A stretch of 64,000 bases of DNA from Alphaproteobacteria bacterium (GCA_900768875.1 CAAGEP010000006.1:1-64000), one strand, 5' to 3'. Counted from the stretch's first letter, positions 25,725 through 35,250 are shown. Notes: generated from the letters alone by a model not told the origin. A program made the numbers and translations.

Positions 25725-26901
25725 ACACAAAAAACGGCGCCCAGCCCATTTTGACGACCAGCCAGCCGCTTGTCGCCGACAGCAGATCGCGCGGCAAAGC
25801 CATTAAGGAACTGAGCAGCGCGTACTGTGTCGCGGTGTAGGATTTGTTGCACAGCGAAGACATATACGCGACAAACGCCGTTGTCGCCATGCCCGCCGCC
25901 ATATTGTCGGACACAATCGCCGAAATCAGCCAGACGAACGATTTGCCTTGAAGCGCCAATCCCGCGAACGGCAGATTGGAAAGCCCCTGCAAAACTCCGC
26001 AAATCAGCAGACTTTTGAACAATCCGAATTTAGCGACCAGAACCCCGCCCACAAATCCCCCGAAAATCGTTGCGGCAACGCCCCATACTTTGACAATGGC
26101 GGCGATTTCCGTGTTGGTAAATCCCGCTTCCTTGTACAATTTCGGCGTGACCGTGCCGATGGTCGTTTCGCACATTTTGTACGTCAGCAGAAACAACACT
26201 ATCAACAGCCAGTCGGGCTTTTTCACAAAGTCGGCAATCGGCGCGACGACGGCGTCTTTAAAGAAATTTTTTTGCTTGGGCTGAACGGACGTTTCGGGTT
26301 CTTTGGCGCACAAAATCGCCGCCATGCCGATGATGCCCGACAAAGCCAGAACTTCGTAAACGCGCGTCCAGCCGATGATGTCGGACAAAAACAGCGCGCC
26401 CGCGCCCGCAAGCAGCATGCCGATGCGATAACCGAAAACAAACGTCGCCGCCGCCGCGCCTTGTTCGGAATCTTTCAAATACTCGATACGGAACGCGTCA
26501 AAAACGATGTCCTGCGATGCTGAAAAAAACGCGACCGCGACCGCACACGCCGCCGTTGCCAAAGGGGCTTGAGTAGGGTTTGTATGCACCAGAGCAATCA
26601 AGCTTGCCATCAGGCACAGTTGGAAAAAAATCGCCCACGACCGCCTTTGCCCCAACCGCTTGGTCAGAAAAGGCAAAGGCATGCGGTCGATGTAGGGCGA
26701 CCACAGGAATTTAAAGCTGTACGGCAGACGCACAAGAGAAAACGCGGCAATCGCCTTGACATTCACGCCGCAGTCGGACAGCCAGAACGACAGCGTCGAA
26801 AACACCAAAACCAAAGGCAGACCGCTGAACAGCCCCAAAACCAGCATTGCAATCATTTTCGGGTTTTTATACACCGAAAACGCGGTTTTCCAAGCGGTCA
26901 T
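25639..26901 (-). CDS. ampG: AmpG-like muropeptide permease (MFS)
   Basis: 420 aa, about 12 membrane segments. The N-terminal pattern PKMIAMLVLGLFSGLPLVLV, the loop LVRLPYSFKFLWSPYIDRMP, and SASQDIVFDAFRIEYL are the hallmarks of AmpG. That permease imports GlcNAc-anhydroMurNAc peptides from the periplasm for cell-wall recycling. It fits with amgK and murU about 18 kb away. The last 86 bases overlap the convergent sensor kinase gene. Six bases separate it from bipA, so it is likely read from the bipA promoter. Confidence 0.87.
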   Translation of the reverse strand: MTAWKTAFSVYKNPKMIAMLVLGLFSGLPLVLVFSTLSFWLSDCGVNVKAIAAFSLVRLPYSFKFLWSPYIDRMPLPFLTKRLGQRRSWAIFFQLCLMASLIALVHTNPTQAPLATAACAVAVAFFSASQDIVFDAFRIEYLKDSEQGAAAATFVFGYRIGMLLAGAGALFLSDIIGWTRVYEVLALSGIIGMAAILCAKEPETSVQPKQKNFFKDAVVAPIADFVKKPDWLLIVLFLLTYKMCETTIGTVTPKLYKEAGFTNTEIAAIVKVWGVAATIFGGFVGGVLVAKFGLFKSLLICGVLQGLSNLPFAGLALQGKSFVWLISAIVSDNMAAGMATTAFVAYMSSLCNKSYTATQYALLSSLMALPRDLLSATSGWLVVKMGWAPFFVFTAFLCLPGLAILYLLNRRLRAKTATTP

Positions 26902-26907
26902 CGCCTT

Positions 26908-28743
26908 TTATCCGTTTTCTTTTTCCAGCTGGGCGCGTTTGTTCGCGTCGCGTTTGCGCAGGTTCGTGTCCAGAATGGCTTTGCGCAGACGGAACGTTTT
27001 GGGCGTGACTTCCAGCAGTTCGTCGTCTTGGATGTAGGCAAGCGCTTCTTCCAAGCTCATTTTAATGGGCGGAATCAGCTGGATGTTTTCATCTTTCGCG
27101 GCGGCGCGGATGTTCGTCAAGTGCTTGGTTTTAATCGGGTTGACTTCGATATCGTTCGACTTGGTGTGTTCGCCGACAATCATGCCTTCGTACACGTCTG
27201 CGCCCGGATCGATGAACATGGGACCGCGGTCTTCCAGTTTCCACAGCGCGTAAGCGACGGCGACGCCGTTGTCCGTTGAAACCAGAACGCCCGTGCGGCG
27301 GCCGGGAATCGACCCCTTGTACGGTTCGTAGCTGTGGAACATTTTGTTCATCACGCCCGTGCCGCAGGTGTCCGTCAAAAACTGCGAATGATAGCCGATA
27401 AGCGCGCGCGACGGGGCAAGGAACGTCAAGCGGGTTTTGTTGCCGCCCGACGGGCGCATGTCCGTCATTTCCGCGCGGCGTTCGCCCAAAGTCTGGCAAA
27501 CCGTGCCGACGTACTGTTCATCGACGTCGATGACGACTTCCTCGATAGGCTCAAGGGTTTTTCCCGAAACGGGGTCTTTTTGCATTAAAACGTGCGGGCG
27601 GCTGATGGACAGCTCGAATCCTTCGCGGCGCATTTGTTCAATCAAAATGCCCAGCTGCAGTTCGCCGCGTCCCGCGACTTCAAACGCGTCGGTCGATCCC
27701 GTGCGCGAAATGCGCAGAGCGACGTTGCCCTCGGCTTCTTTTTGCAAACGGTCCCAGATGACGCGGGACGTTACTTTGTCGCCCTCTTTGCCCGCCAAAG
27801 GCGACGTGTTGATTGAAAACGTCATCGCCAGCGTCGGCGGGTCGATGGGCTGAGCGGGAATCGGCGTCGTGACCGACTGGTCGCACAAGGTATCCGCCAC
27901 GGTCGCTTTGGTAAAGCCCGCAATGGAAACGATGTCGCCGGCTTCGGCTTCGTCCAGTCCCGTGCGCTTTAATCCGCGGAAAGCCAAGATTTTGCTGACG
28001 CGCGCGGTTTCGATGACTTTGCCCGAACGGTCAAGGGCTTTGATGCAGGAATTGACCTTGACGGAACCCGAATGGATTTTGCCCGTCAGAATACGCCCGA
28101 CGAACGGGTCGTTTTCAATCGTCGTCGCCAGCAAAGTAAACGGCGCGTACGGGTCGCATTTGGGGGGCGGCACGAATTTCATAATCGCGTCGAACAGCGG
28201 TTCGATGGACGTGCGGGGGTCTTTGTCCAAATCGTAAACAGCCCAGCCTTCGCGTCCCGAAGCGTACAAGACGGGAAAGTCCAGCTGTTCGTCCGTCGCG
28301 TCCAAAGAAGCAAACAGGTCGAACACTTCTTCGTACACTTCCTGCGGACGGGCGTCGGGACGGTCGACTTTGTTGATTAAAACAATCGGCTTCAGTCCCA
28401 GCTTCAGCGCTTTGCTGACGACGAATTTCGTCTGCGGCAAAGGACCTTCGGCGGCATCGACCAGCACAATCGCCGAATCCACCATGTCCAAAATGCGTTC
28501 GACTTCGCCGCCGAAATCCGCGTGCCCCGGCGTGTCAACGATGTTGATACGCGCGCCTTTCCATTCGATGGACGTGCATTTCGCCAAAATCGTAATGCCG
28601 CGTTCGCGTTCCAAATCGTTGGAATCCATGGCGCGTTCGGCAACGACCTGATTGTCGCGGAACGTGCCGCTTTGACGCAGCATGGTATCGACCAGAGTTG
28701 TTTTGCCGTGGTCGACGTGGGCAATGATAGCAATATTACGCAT
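26908..28743 (-). CDS. bipA: Ribosome-associated GTPase BipA/TypA
   Basis: 611 aa translational GTPase involved in 50S assembly and stress adaptation. G motifs: AHVDHGKTTLVD at residue 8, DTPGHADFGGE and NKVDRPDARP. Further diagnostic segments are GRGELQLGILIEQMRREGFE and the C-terminal domain PGADVYEGMIVGEHT, then NDIEVNPIKTKHLTNIR, which separate BipA from EF-G and LepA. A consensus promoter lies 38 bases upstream. Confidence 0.97.
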   Translation of the reverse strand: MRNIAIIAHVDHGKTTLVDTMLRQSGTFRDNQVVAERAMDSNDLERERGITILAKCTSIEWKGARINIVDTPGHADFGGEVERILDMVDSAIVLVDAAEGPLPQTKFVVSKALKLGLKPIVLINKVDRPDARPQEVYEEVFDLFASLDATDEQLDFPVLYASGREGWAVYDLDKDPRTSIEPLFDAIMKFVPPPKCDPYAPFTLLATTIENDPFVGRILTGKIHSGSVKVNSCIKALDRSGKVIETARVSKILAFRGLKRTGLDEAEAGDIVSIAGFTKATVADTLCDQSVTTPIPAQPIDPPTLAMTFSINTSPLAGKEGDKVTSRVIWDRLQKEAEGNVALRISRTGSTDAFEVAGRGELQLGILIEQMRREGFELSISRPHVLMQKDPVSGKTLEPIEEVVIDVDEQYVGTVCQTLGERRAEMTDMRPSGGNKTRLTFLAPSRALIGYHSQFLTDTCGTGVMNKMFHSYEPYKGSIPGRRTGVLVSTDNGVAVAYALWKLEDRGPMFIDPGADVYEGMIVGEHTKSNDIEVNPIKTKHLTNIRAAAKDENIQLIPPIKMSLEEALAYIQDDELLEVTPKTFRLRKAILDTNLRKRDANKRAQLEKENG

Positions 28744-28780
28744 GGGTGTTTACTTCTTCGTTGAATTCAAACTAAGCGTT

Positions 28781-28809
28781 TTTCTATGCAGTTTTGCTTG
28801 ATTTGTCAA
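28781..28809 (-). promoter_or_regulatory. bipA promoter
   Basis: On the minus strand, TTGACA (28809-28804), a 17-base spacer and TAGAAA (28786-28781). Confidence 0.72.
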
Positions 28810-28851
28810 CAAATTTCACGGTATTCTGAATAAAAAGAGGAGGAAGACGAT

Positions 28852-29583
28852 ATGAAAAAAGGCTTTGTTTTTTTGGCGGGATTTTTAATGGCGGGATCGG
28901 CGGCGAACGCGCAGATTTCCGATGCGTCGGAAATGATGAGCGATGCGTTTGATTTGCTGGATGTCAACAGCGACGGCGTTATTTCGTCGAACGAATACAA
29001 AGCCTTTGTCGGGGGCATTGATGCGGATGTTTTGCTGGACGATGCGCAAAAACGGAACAAGAAGTCCAGACTGAACGCCGCGTTTAAAACCTTTGACAAA
29101 AACGGGGACGGCAATCTGGAAAAGGACGAGTTTTTACTTTTGATGCAAACGGAAGCGATGCTGTCTGCCAGCGAACGGCAAAACAAAGTCATGGAGTTCG
29201 CGAACAATCCCGACAAGGCGGAGGCCGCGTTGCAGGATTCTTTGAAAAAATTGAACGAAGCGGCCAAAAAGTTGGAAAATATGTCTCCCGACGAAATGGC
29301 AAACAATTTCCTCAAAGGCATATCGTCCAATATTGCCGACGAAAACTATTTTCAAATGGATAAAAACAAAGACGGTTGCGTTACCGAAAGCGAATACGCG
29401 GCTTATATGGTTGAAGACAGCCGCAGAATGGCAAGCGATCCCTTGCACGCGCTGAACGAAGACGATGCCCGCGCTTTGTATCGGGACGAAAAGAAAGCCA
29501 AACCGAACTGTCTGACAAAGGACGAATATCTGCGCAACTATGACGAAATGCTGTCCTCAGCCATGGGCGACGACGCAGGCTAA
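28852..29583 (+). CDS. Exported EF-hand calcium-binding protein
   Basis: 243 aa with a signal peptide (FVFLAGFLMAGSAANA, cleavage after ANA). Three canonical 12-residue EF loops are visible: DVNSDGVISSNE at residues 37-48, DKNGDGNLEKDE at 82-93, and DKNKDGCVTESE at 170-181. The first two are close enough to form one EF-hand pair. The third probably pairs with a degenerate fourth hand (TKDEY) near the C-terminus. A helical linker fills residues 100-165. GAGGAGGAAGA precedes the ATG. Probably a periplasmic calcium buffer or sensor. Its stop overlaps that of the convergent efflux gene. Confidence 0.88.
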   Translation: MKKGFVFLAGFLMAGSAANAQISDASEMMSDAFDLLDVNSDGVISSNEYKAFVGGIDADVLLDDAQKRNKKSRLNAAFKTFDKNGDGNLEKDEFLLLMQTEAMLSASERQNKVMEFANNPDKAEAALQDSLKKLNEAAKKLENMSPDEMANNFLKGISSNIADENYFQMDKNKDGCVTESEYAAYMVEDSRRMASDPLHALNEDDARALYRDEKKAKPNCLTKDEYLRNYDEMLSSAMGDDAG

Positions 29584-30941
29584 TACCGTCCCGCCATGGC
29601 TTTGAACAGCAGGTTTTCGTATTTAATCAGCTGATATTTTTGCGCCAGCAGATTCTTTCGCGCCGCGTTTTCGTCGGCGACGGCTTGCAGAACATCTTTG
29701 AAACTTGCCTTGCCCGCCTGATGCCGCGCGCGGTAATATGCGGTGATTTGACGGTTGTTTTCGACCGTTTTTTCGACGTTGGCGTAAATGTGTTCCGTTT
29801 TGCCGTAAGCAAACGAATAATAAGCGACTTCGTTTAATGCCTGCGCCAAAGCGTCCTTGAAGTCAATCAAGGCGATATCGTAATCGGCTTTGGCGATTTT
29901 GACGTTGTTTTTCACGCTGTTCCAATCCAAAAACGGCAGATTGACCGACACGCCGCCCAACAGATACGGAAAATCGAACGTCGATTTCGCGCGGCCGGAC
30001 GACGATCCGATTGCGCCGTTCAGCGAAATCGTCGGATACCAGCCTTTTTCCGAAACTTTCACGGTTTTAAACGCTTTTTTCAAGCGGTACTGCGCGGCGG
30101 TCAAATCGGGACGGTTCGCCAGAACGGATACGGGGACGGACAAATGCGGCGTCAAAAGCGGTTGCTTTAAAATCGAAGCTTTGCCTAAAACAAAGCCGTC
30201 CGACGGTTTCAGATTCAACACGTTGCGCAGGCTTTGCTCCATTTCCTTGTATTGCGTTTGCGCGTTCAGCAGCGCCGTTTGTTCGGCAATCAGGCTTTGC
30301 CGCGCCTGCGTGATTTCCAGCTTGTCGGCTTTGCCCGTGTTGAACCGCGCGTTCGCAATGTCAAGCAGACTGCTGTAAGTGTCGATGTTTTTTTGCGTCA
30401 GCTCAATCGTGTCGCGCAAATAAAGCAGGTTGAAATACAAATCGACAACGCTGTTGACGACGCTCAGCCGCGCGCTTTCGGCATCGGCGACGGTGGCGTT
30501 CAGCTCGAATTCCTGCGCGTCGCGGGCGTCGGCGATTTTGCCGTACAAGTCGATTTCATAATTCAAAGCAAGCTCGCCCGAAAACGTTTGCGTCGATTTT
30601 TTGCCGTCGTTCAGCTTTTTTTTCGACGACGCGCCCAGACTGCCCGTCAACGTCGGGAACAAATCGGATTCCGACAGGTTCAAATTCGCCAGCTGTTTTT
30701 GAATCTTGACCGCCGCTTTCAGCATATCGGGATTGTTTTTCAAGGCAAAGCTTGTCAAGTAGTTCAGTTCGTCATTGTTGTACGCTTTCCACCAGTCGAG
30801 GTCGGCTTGGAATTTTTCGCGGACTTCTTGCGTATAGTTCAGCTCGGCTTCCAAAGACGGAACGGATTTTGTTGTCGCGGCGCACCCCGACAAAACGGTT
30901 GTTGCCAATAAAAAGGATAAGAAGGTGTTTCGTTTCATCAT
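29580..30941 (-). CDS. TolC/NodT-type outer-membrane efflux lipoprotein
   Basis: 453 aa from ATG 30941 (a second ATG follows at 30938). Lipoprotein signal peptide with lipobox LSGC near residue 19. The remainder is the duplicated outer-membrane efflux domain with long helices (ADAESARLSVVNSVVDLYFN, NARFNTGKADKLEITQARQS, RPDLTAAQYRLKKAF). Forms the outer-membrane channel for the MacAB pump encoded just upstream. The gene starts one base after the macB stop, so translation is coupled. Confidence 0.92.
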   Translation of the reverse strand: MMKRNTFLSFLLATTVLSGCAATTKSVPSLEAELNYTQEVREKFQADLDWWKAYNNDELNYLTSFALKNNPDMLKAAVKIQKQLANLNLSESDLFPTLTGSLGASSKKKLNDGKKSTQTFSGELALNYEIDLYGKIADARDAQEFELNATVADAESARLSVVNSVVDLYFNLLYLRDTIELTQKNIDTYSSLLDIANARFNTGKADKLEITQARQSLIAEQTALLNAQTQYKEMEQSLRNVLNLKPSDGFVLGKASILKQPLLTPHLSVPVSVLANRPDLTAAQYRLKKAFKTVKVSEKGWYPTISLNGAIGSSSGRAKSTFDFPYLLGGVSVNLPFLDWNSVKNNVKIAKADYDIALIDFKDALAQALNEVAYYSFAYGKTEHIYANVEKTVENNRQITAYYRARHQAGKASFKDVLQAVADENAARKNLLAQKYQLIKYENLLFKAMAGRY

Positions 30942-30942
30942 G

Positions 30943-32883
30943 TCATTCACTCGCCAAAGCATCAATGGGGTTTAAGTTGGACGCGTTTTTCGCGGGCATA
31001 TAGCCGAAGATAATTCCGATGGACGACGAACAGACCAAAGCCAGCACAATCGACGCGGTTGAAAACAGCATGCCGAAGTTCGTCGCAAACGTGTTGACCA
31101 GCCAGCCGAGCGTCAGGGAAAACGCGACGCCCAGTCCGCCGCCCAGCACGCAAATCAGCACGGATTCAATCAGGAACTGCAGTAAAATGTCGTATTGCTT
31201 TGCGCCGATTGCCATGCGGATTCCGATTTCACGCGTGCGTTCCGTGACCGATACCAGCATGATGTTCATCACGCCGATGCCGCCGACAATCAGCGAAATG
31301 ACCGCGATGCAGGCAATCAGCAGCTTCATTGTTCCCGTCGTGCTTTCAATCGTTTGCTTGATGCTGTCCGTGTTAATCATAAAGAAGTCTTTTTTACCGT
31401 GCCGCGCGGTCAAAATCGCTTCGATGCTGTCTTCGGCGACTTGGGATTTAACCGAATCGCTGACGCGCACGGTAATCGAATTGATGTCTTTGCCGCCCGT
31501 GATTTTGTACATTGCGGTCGTGTAAGGCACCCACAGATTCATGCTTTCCGACATCGGACCGGGGGAGTTGTCTTTTTCCGTCATGCCGATGATTTTCAAG
31601 GGCTTTTTGTTGAAAATCAAAATCTCGCCCACGGGATTGGGGTTGTCCGCGAACAGTTCTTTGCGCGTGTTGTCGTCGATGACGACGACGGAATCGGCTT
31701 GGGAAACTTCTTCGGGGCTGAAAATGCGCCCGACGGTCAGATTTTTGCCTTTGACCGAGAAATAAGCGCGGTCAACCCCGCGCAAACTGGCGGTGACAGA
31801 GTTGTTTTTGTAAACCAAAGTCCCGCTGGTCGACACGTTCGGGCTGGCGTTGTCGATGAACGCCTGACGCGCCAAAAACTCGGAATCGCTGATTTTCAGC
31901 GTTTTGATTTTTCCCGAATGACGGTCGCCGAAGCCTTTGCCGGGCAAAATGTCAATCGTATTCGTTCCCATGGAGCTGATTTGCTTCATGATTTTGGCTT
32001 GGGACGCGTTGCCCAAAGCGACGACCGACACGACCGAAGCGATGCCGATGATAATGCCCAGCATGGTCAGCAAAGACCGCATTTTGTTCGCCAAAATCGA
32101 ATGAACGGACATCGAAAACGATTCCGAAAAGCTGTAGCGCAATTCCGCCAGACGGGAACGCTTGACGTTTTTGACGGGATTTTGCAGGGGGAAAAATTCA
32201 TTGGCTTTGCGCGTGTCGGAAATGATGCGTCCGTCCTTGATTTCGATGATGCGGTCGGCTTGGGCGGCGATGTGCGCGTCGTGCGTGACCATGACAATCG
32301 TGTGTCCCTGACGGTGCAGGGATTTGATGATTTCCATGACGGTTTCGCCGCTTTTGGAATCCAGCGCGCCCGTCGGTTCGTCGGCAAGGATAATCTCGCC
32401 CCCGTTCATCAAAGCGCGCGCTATGCTGACGCGCTGCTGCTGCCCGCCGGAAAGCTGGCTCGGCTTGTTTTTCAGCCGTTCGCTCAGGTCGAGCTCTTTC
32501 AGCAAAGATTCGGCGCGCGCGGTGCGGTCGGCTTTGCCGATGCCCGAATAGACGGCGGGCAGAGCCGCGTTTTCAACCGCGTTCAAATTCGACAGCAGGT
32601 TGTAACGCTGAAAGATGAAGCCGAACGTCTTGCACCGCAAAGCCGCCTGTTCGTCTTTGGTCATTTTGGCGACCTCGACACCGTTGATTTTATACGATCC
32701 CGCCGTCGGCACGTCCAGACAGCCGATGATGTTCATCAGCGTCGATTTGCCCGATCCCGATTGTCCGATAATCGCGACGAAATCGCCCTTTTCAATGGTG
32801 AAATCAACGTCTTTCAAAACGTGGGTTCTGTTGTCGCCCGCGCCGAAAAACTTGTTGATTTTCGACAGTTCGATGATGTTCAT
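30943..32883 (-). CDS. macB: MacB-type ABC transporter (ATPase-permease fusion)
   Basis: 646 aa. N-terminal ABC ATPase: Walker A GQSGSGKST near residue 40, signature LSGGQQQRVSIARAL, Walker B ILADEPTGALDS, and H-loop THD. An FtsX-like permease follows, with one membrane helix near residue 280 (LLTMLGIIIGIASVVSVVALG), a large periplasmic domain, and three C-terminal helices (VTERTREIGIRMAIGAKQYDI before the second). This is the mechanotransmission exporter fold of MacB, which drives macrolide, toxin or lipid efflux with MacA and TolC. Its start shares a base with the macA stop. Confidence 0.95.
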   Translation of the reverse strand: MNIIELSKINKFFGAGDNRTHVLKDVDFTIEKGDFVAIIGQSGSGKSTLMNIIGCLDVPTAGSYKINGVEVAKMTKDEQAALRCKTFGFIFQRYNLLSNLNAVENAALPAVYSGIGKADRTARAESLLKELDLSERLKNKPSQLSGGQQQRVSIARALMNGGEIILADEPTGALDSKSGETVMEIIKSLHRQGHTIVMVTHDAHIAAQADRIIEIKDGRIISDTRKANEFFPLQNPVKNVKRSRLAELRYSFSESFSMSVHSILANKMRSLLTMLGIIIGIASVVSVVALGNASQAKIMKQISSMGTNTIDILPGKGFGDRHSGKIKTLKISDSEFLARQAFIDNASPNVSTSGTLVYKNNSVTASLRGVDRAYFSVKGKNLTVGRIFSPEEVSQADSVVVIDDNTRKELFADNPNPVGEILIFNKKPLKIIGMTEKDNSPGPMSESMNLWVPYTTAMYKITGGKDINSITVRVSDSVKSQVAEDSIEAILTARHGKKDFFMINTDSIKQTIESTTGTMKLLIACIAVISLIVGGIGVMNIMLVSVTERTREIGIRMAIGAKQYDILLQFLIESVLICVLGGGLGVAFSLTLGWLVNTFATNFGMLFSTASIVLALVCSSSIGIIFGYMPAKNASNLNPIDALASE

Positions 32884-34055
32884 CAGAAGCCTCCCGGACG
32901 TTTGAATTTGTCTTTCTTTTTGGTGACTTCGGATTCGGACATTTGCGCGATGACCACGGTGTCATGATCGGATACGCCCGATTTGATTTCGATGTCAACG
33001 CCGTCCGACAATCCCGTTATAACCGCGTGCCGTTGAATGCCCGTCGGCGTCAGAACGTTGACATAACTTTGCGTACCGTCCTTTTTGACCGCCAGAACGG
33101 GAACCGTCAAAACATTGTCGGCTTGCGCAACGTAAATCACGTTTTGGGTCGTCATGCCGATTCTTAAAGCGCCGTCGGGATTGTCGACGACCAGCCGTCC
33201 GTAGTAGTAAATCGCTTCGTCGGAACCGACGACTTCGGTGTATTCGCCGTTGGTCAGCAAAGTCAGCCCCGGATCAATGGATTTCAAAGTCGTTTCGTAA
33301 ACGGTTTCGGGCGCGCTTAAAACGGTGTAAGTGACTTTCGCCCCCGTTTGAACTTTGCCGATGTCGCCTTCGGAGATTTCAATCAGAATTTCCATTTGCG
33401 ACAGATCCGCGATTTGAACGATGGTCGGCGTGTTCATTGCGGCGTTGACGGTTTGTCCCGTTTTGACGGGAACGGAAACGACGACGCCGTCCAAAGGCGC
33501 GGTGATTTTCGTGTATCCCAAGTTCGTTTCCGCCGTGTTCAAAGCCAGCGCGGTTTCGGCAATCGACGCTTTCAGTTCGGTGACTTTGGCTTTGGCGGCT
33601 TCAAAAGCGTCCTTGGCGTTTTCAAAGTCTTCCTGCGACGCGGCGTTCTTTTTCAGCAAACGTTGTTCGCGGACGAATTGCTTTTCGGCGATTTTGGCGG
33701 AAATTTCGGCGGCGTTCAACTGCGCTTTCAAACTGGTCAGCTTGGCTTTGGTGCTGTTGACGTCGTTTTCCTGCGTTGTCGAATCGATTTGGGCGATAAG
33801 GTCGCCTTTTTGAATCCGTTGCCCGACTTTGACGGGCAGGTATTCGATTTTTCCCGACGTTTGCGCGCCGACGGTGACCAGCTCGATGGCTTTGACTTCG
33901 CCCGTGGCGTTGACCGATTTTTCGATGTTTTTGCGAATAACGGGTTCCGTGATGTAGGAAACGGGTTCATCTTTGAACCAAGCCTTGCACCCGAACAGGG
34001 CGGCAAGAGCGACCAAAGCGAACAAAAAGACGTTTTTTTTCGATAAATGCAACAT
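32883..34055 (-). CDS. macA: MacA-type periplasmic adaptor (membrane fusion protein)
   Basis: 390 aa with one N-terminal membrane anchor (VFLFALVALAALFGC). It then has a lipoyl-like half (VNATGEVKAIELVTVGAQTSGKIE), a long coiled-coil hairpin (residues about 95-170), the second lipoyl half (LGYTKITAPLDGVVVSVPVKTGQTV), and beta-barrel and membrane-proximal domains. It bridges MacB to the outer-membrane channel. It is the first gene of a macA-macB-tolC type operon. A perfect palindrome lies just upstream. Confidence 0.94.
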   Translation of the reverse strand: MLHLSKKNVFLFALVALAALFGCKAWFKDEPVSYITEPVIRKNIEKSVNATGEVKAIELVTVGAQTSGKIEYLPVKVGQRIQKGDLIAQIDSTTQENDVNSTKAKLTSLKAQLNAAEISAKIAEKQFVREQRLLKKNAASQEDFENAKDAFEAAKAKVTELKASIAETALALNTAETNLGYTKITAPLDGVVVSVPVKTGQTVNAAMNTPTIVQIADLSQMEILIEISEGDIGKVQTGAKVTYTVLSAPETVYETTLKSIDPGLTLLTNGEYTEVVGSDEAIYYYGRLVVDNPDGALRIGMTTQNVIYVAQADNVLTVPVLAVKKDGTQSYVNVLTPTGIQRHAVITGLSDGVDIEIKSGVSDHDTVVIAQMSESEVTKKKDKFKRPGGF

Positions 34056-34072
34056 GTTTCGTACTCGACCAA

Positions 34073-34100
34073 AATCGTTAAAACCAAATGTTTAACGATT
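34073..34100. promoter_or_regulatory. Perfect 10-bp inverted repeat upstream of macA
   Basis: AATCGTTAAA (34073-34082), an 8-base spacer, TTTAACGATT (34091-34100). It is centred 31 bases upstream of the macA ATG on the minus strand. The stem is AT-rich and has no long T run on the minus strand, so an operator for a dimeric repressor is more likely than a terminator. Confidence 0.55.
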
Positions 34101-34137
34101 CAACGGTTCGAATACTTACGTTTTGCCGAAAAATTTT

Positions 34138-35139
34138 TTACGGCTTGATTTTTTCCGCGATTAAATCACACAAAGGCGTTTCGGGACGCGCGCCGTAATG
34201 GGAAATGATTTCCGCGGCGGCAAGCGCCCCCATTTGCAGACATTCGGAAATCGGACGATCGGCGGCGTAACCCGTCAAAAATCCGGCGGCGAACAAATCG
34301 CCCGCGCCCGTCGTGTCAACCACGCGGTTAATCGGTTCGGCGGGGATTTCGTAGCGTTCGTTGCCTTTAATCGCGACCGCGCCCTTTGCGCCGCGCGTTA
34401 CAACGACGATTTCACACAAAGTCCGGCATTTTTCAAACGCTTCTTCGGGATCATGCGTGTTGAACAGGGATTGGATTTCGTCTTCGTTGCAAAAAACAAT
34501 GTCCACGCCGCTTTTAATCAGTTCCAAAAAGCTGTCGCGGTGGCGGTTGACGCAGTACGGATCGGACAAGGACAAAGAAACTTTGCGGTTGTGCTTGCGC
34601 GCCAGTTCGACGGCGAACGAAAGCGCGTCTTTGGCTTCGTCGCGATCCCACAGATAGCCTTCCATATAAACGATTTTGGTTTGACGGATAAGCTCTTCGT
34701 CAATGTCTTTGCGGGACAGCTTTGCGCACGCGCCCAGATAAGTGTTCATCGTTCTTTGGGCGTCGGGGCTGACAATCACCATGCACCGCGCGGTCGGTTT
34801 TTCGTTTTTCAGACACGGAGTCGTAAAGTGAACGCCTGATTCGGTAATGTCTTTGCGGAACACGTCGCCCAGTTTGTCGGCGGCGACTTTGCCGATAAAA
34901 GCGGGCTTGCCCCCCATGGCGGCGATTCCGACGGCGGTGTTTGCCGCCGATCCGCCGGAACATTCGACGCTGGTGTCGGGTAAATGACCGTAGAGCTGCT
35001 CAGCCCTTTGCGCGTCGATTAAAGTCATCACCCCTTTGGGCATATCGTGCTTTTTCAAAAAATCGTCATCCATGTTGGCAAGGACGTCAACGATTGCGTT
35101 TCCGATTGCGACGACATCGAAACGTGACAAAGCGTTCAT
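34138..35139 (-). CDS. Adenosine kinase (PfkB/ribokinase family)
   Basis: 333 aa. N-terminal FDVVAIGNAIVDVLANMDD and the GGSAANTAVGIAAMGG motif bind substrate. The C-terminal PfkB signature DTTGAGDLFAAGFLTGYA holds the catalytic Asp and anion hole. The sequence is of the alphaproteobacterial adenosine-kinase branch of the family, though the nucleoside specificity is inferred and another purine nucleoside or sugar is possible. Its promoter overlaps that of the divergent EI24 gene. Confidence 0.87.
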   Translation of the reverse strand: MNALSRFDVVAIGNAIVDVLANMDDDFLKKHDMPKGVMTLIDAQRAEQLYGHLPDTSVECSGGSAANTAVGIAAMGGKPAFIGKVAADKLGDVFRKDITESGVHFTTPCLKNEKPTARCMVIVSPDAQRTMNTYLGACAKLSRKDIDEELIRQTKIVYMEGYLWDRDEAKDALSFAVELARKHNRKVSLSLSDPYCVNRHRDSFLELIKSGVDIVFCNEDEIQSLFNTHDPEEAFEKCRTLCEIVVVTRGAKGAVAIKGNERYEIPAEPINRVVDTTGAGDLFAAGFLTGYAADRPISECLQMGALAAAEIISHYGARPETPLCDLIAEKIKP

Positions 35140-35177
35140 GATAAAACAGAACCTCCGTTGGGGTTAATTACCCGTGC

Positions 35178-35205
35178 AGTATAAAGGAACTTTGTTTTCA
35201 AGCAA
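35178..35205 (-). promoter_or_regulatory. Adenosine kinase promoter
   Basis: Minus strand TTGCTT (35205-35200), 16-base spacer, TATACT (35183-35178). Confidence 0.55.
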
Positions 35206-35219
35206 GCCTCTGTTATAAA
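35192..35219 (+). promoter_or_regulatory. Promoter of the EI24-lipoprotein-PAP2 operon
   Basis: TTGTTT (35192-35197), 16-base spacer, TATAAA (35214-35219). It overlaps the divergent adenosine kinase promoter, so the two may compete. Confidence 0.5.
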
Positions 35220-35250
35220 AAAATAAAACTTTTTTCCAAGGGGGACGAAA

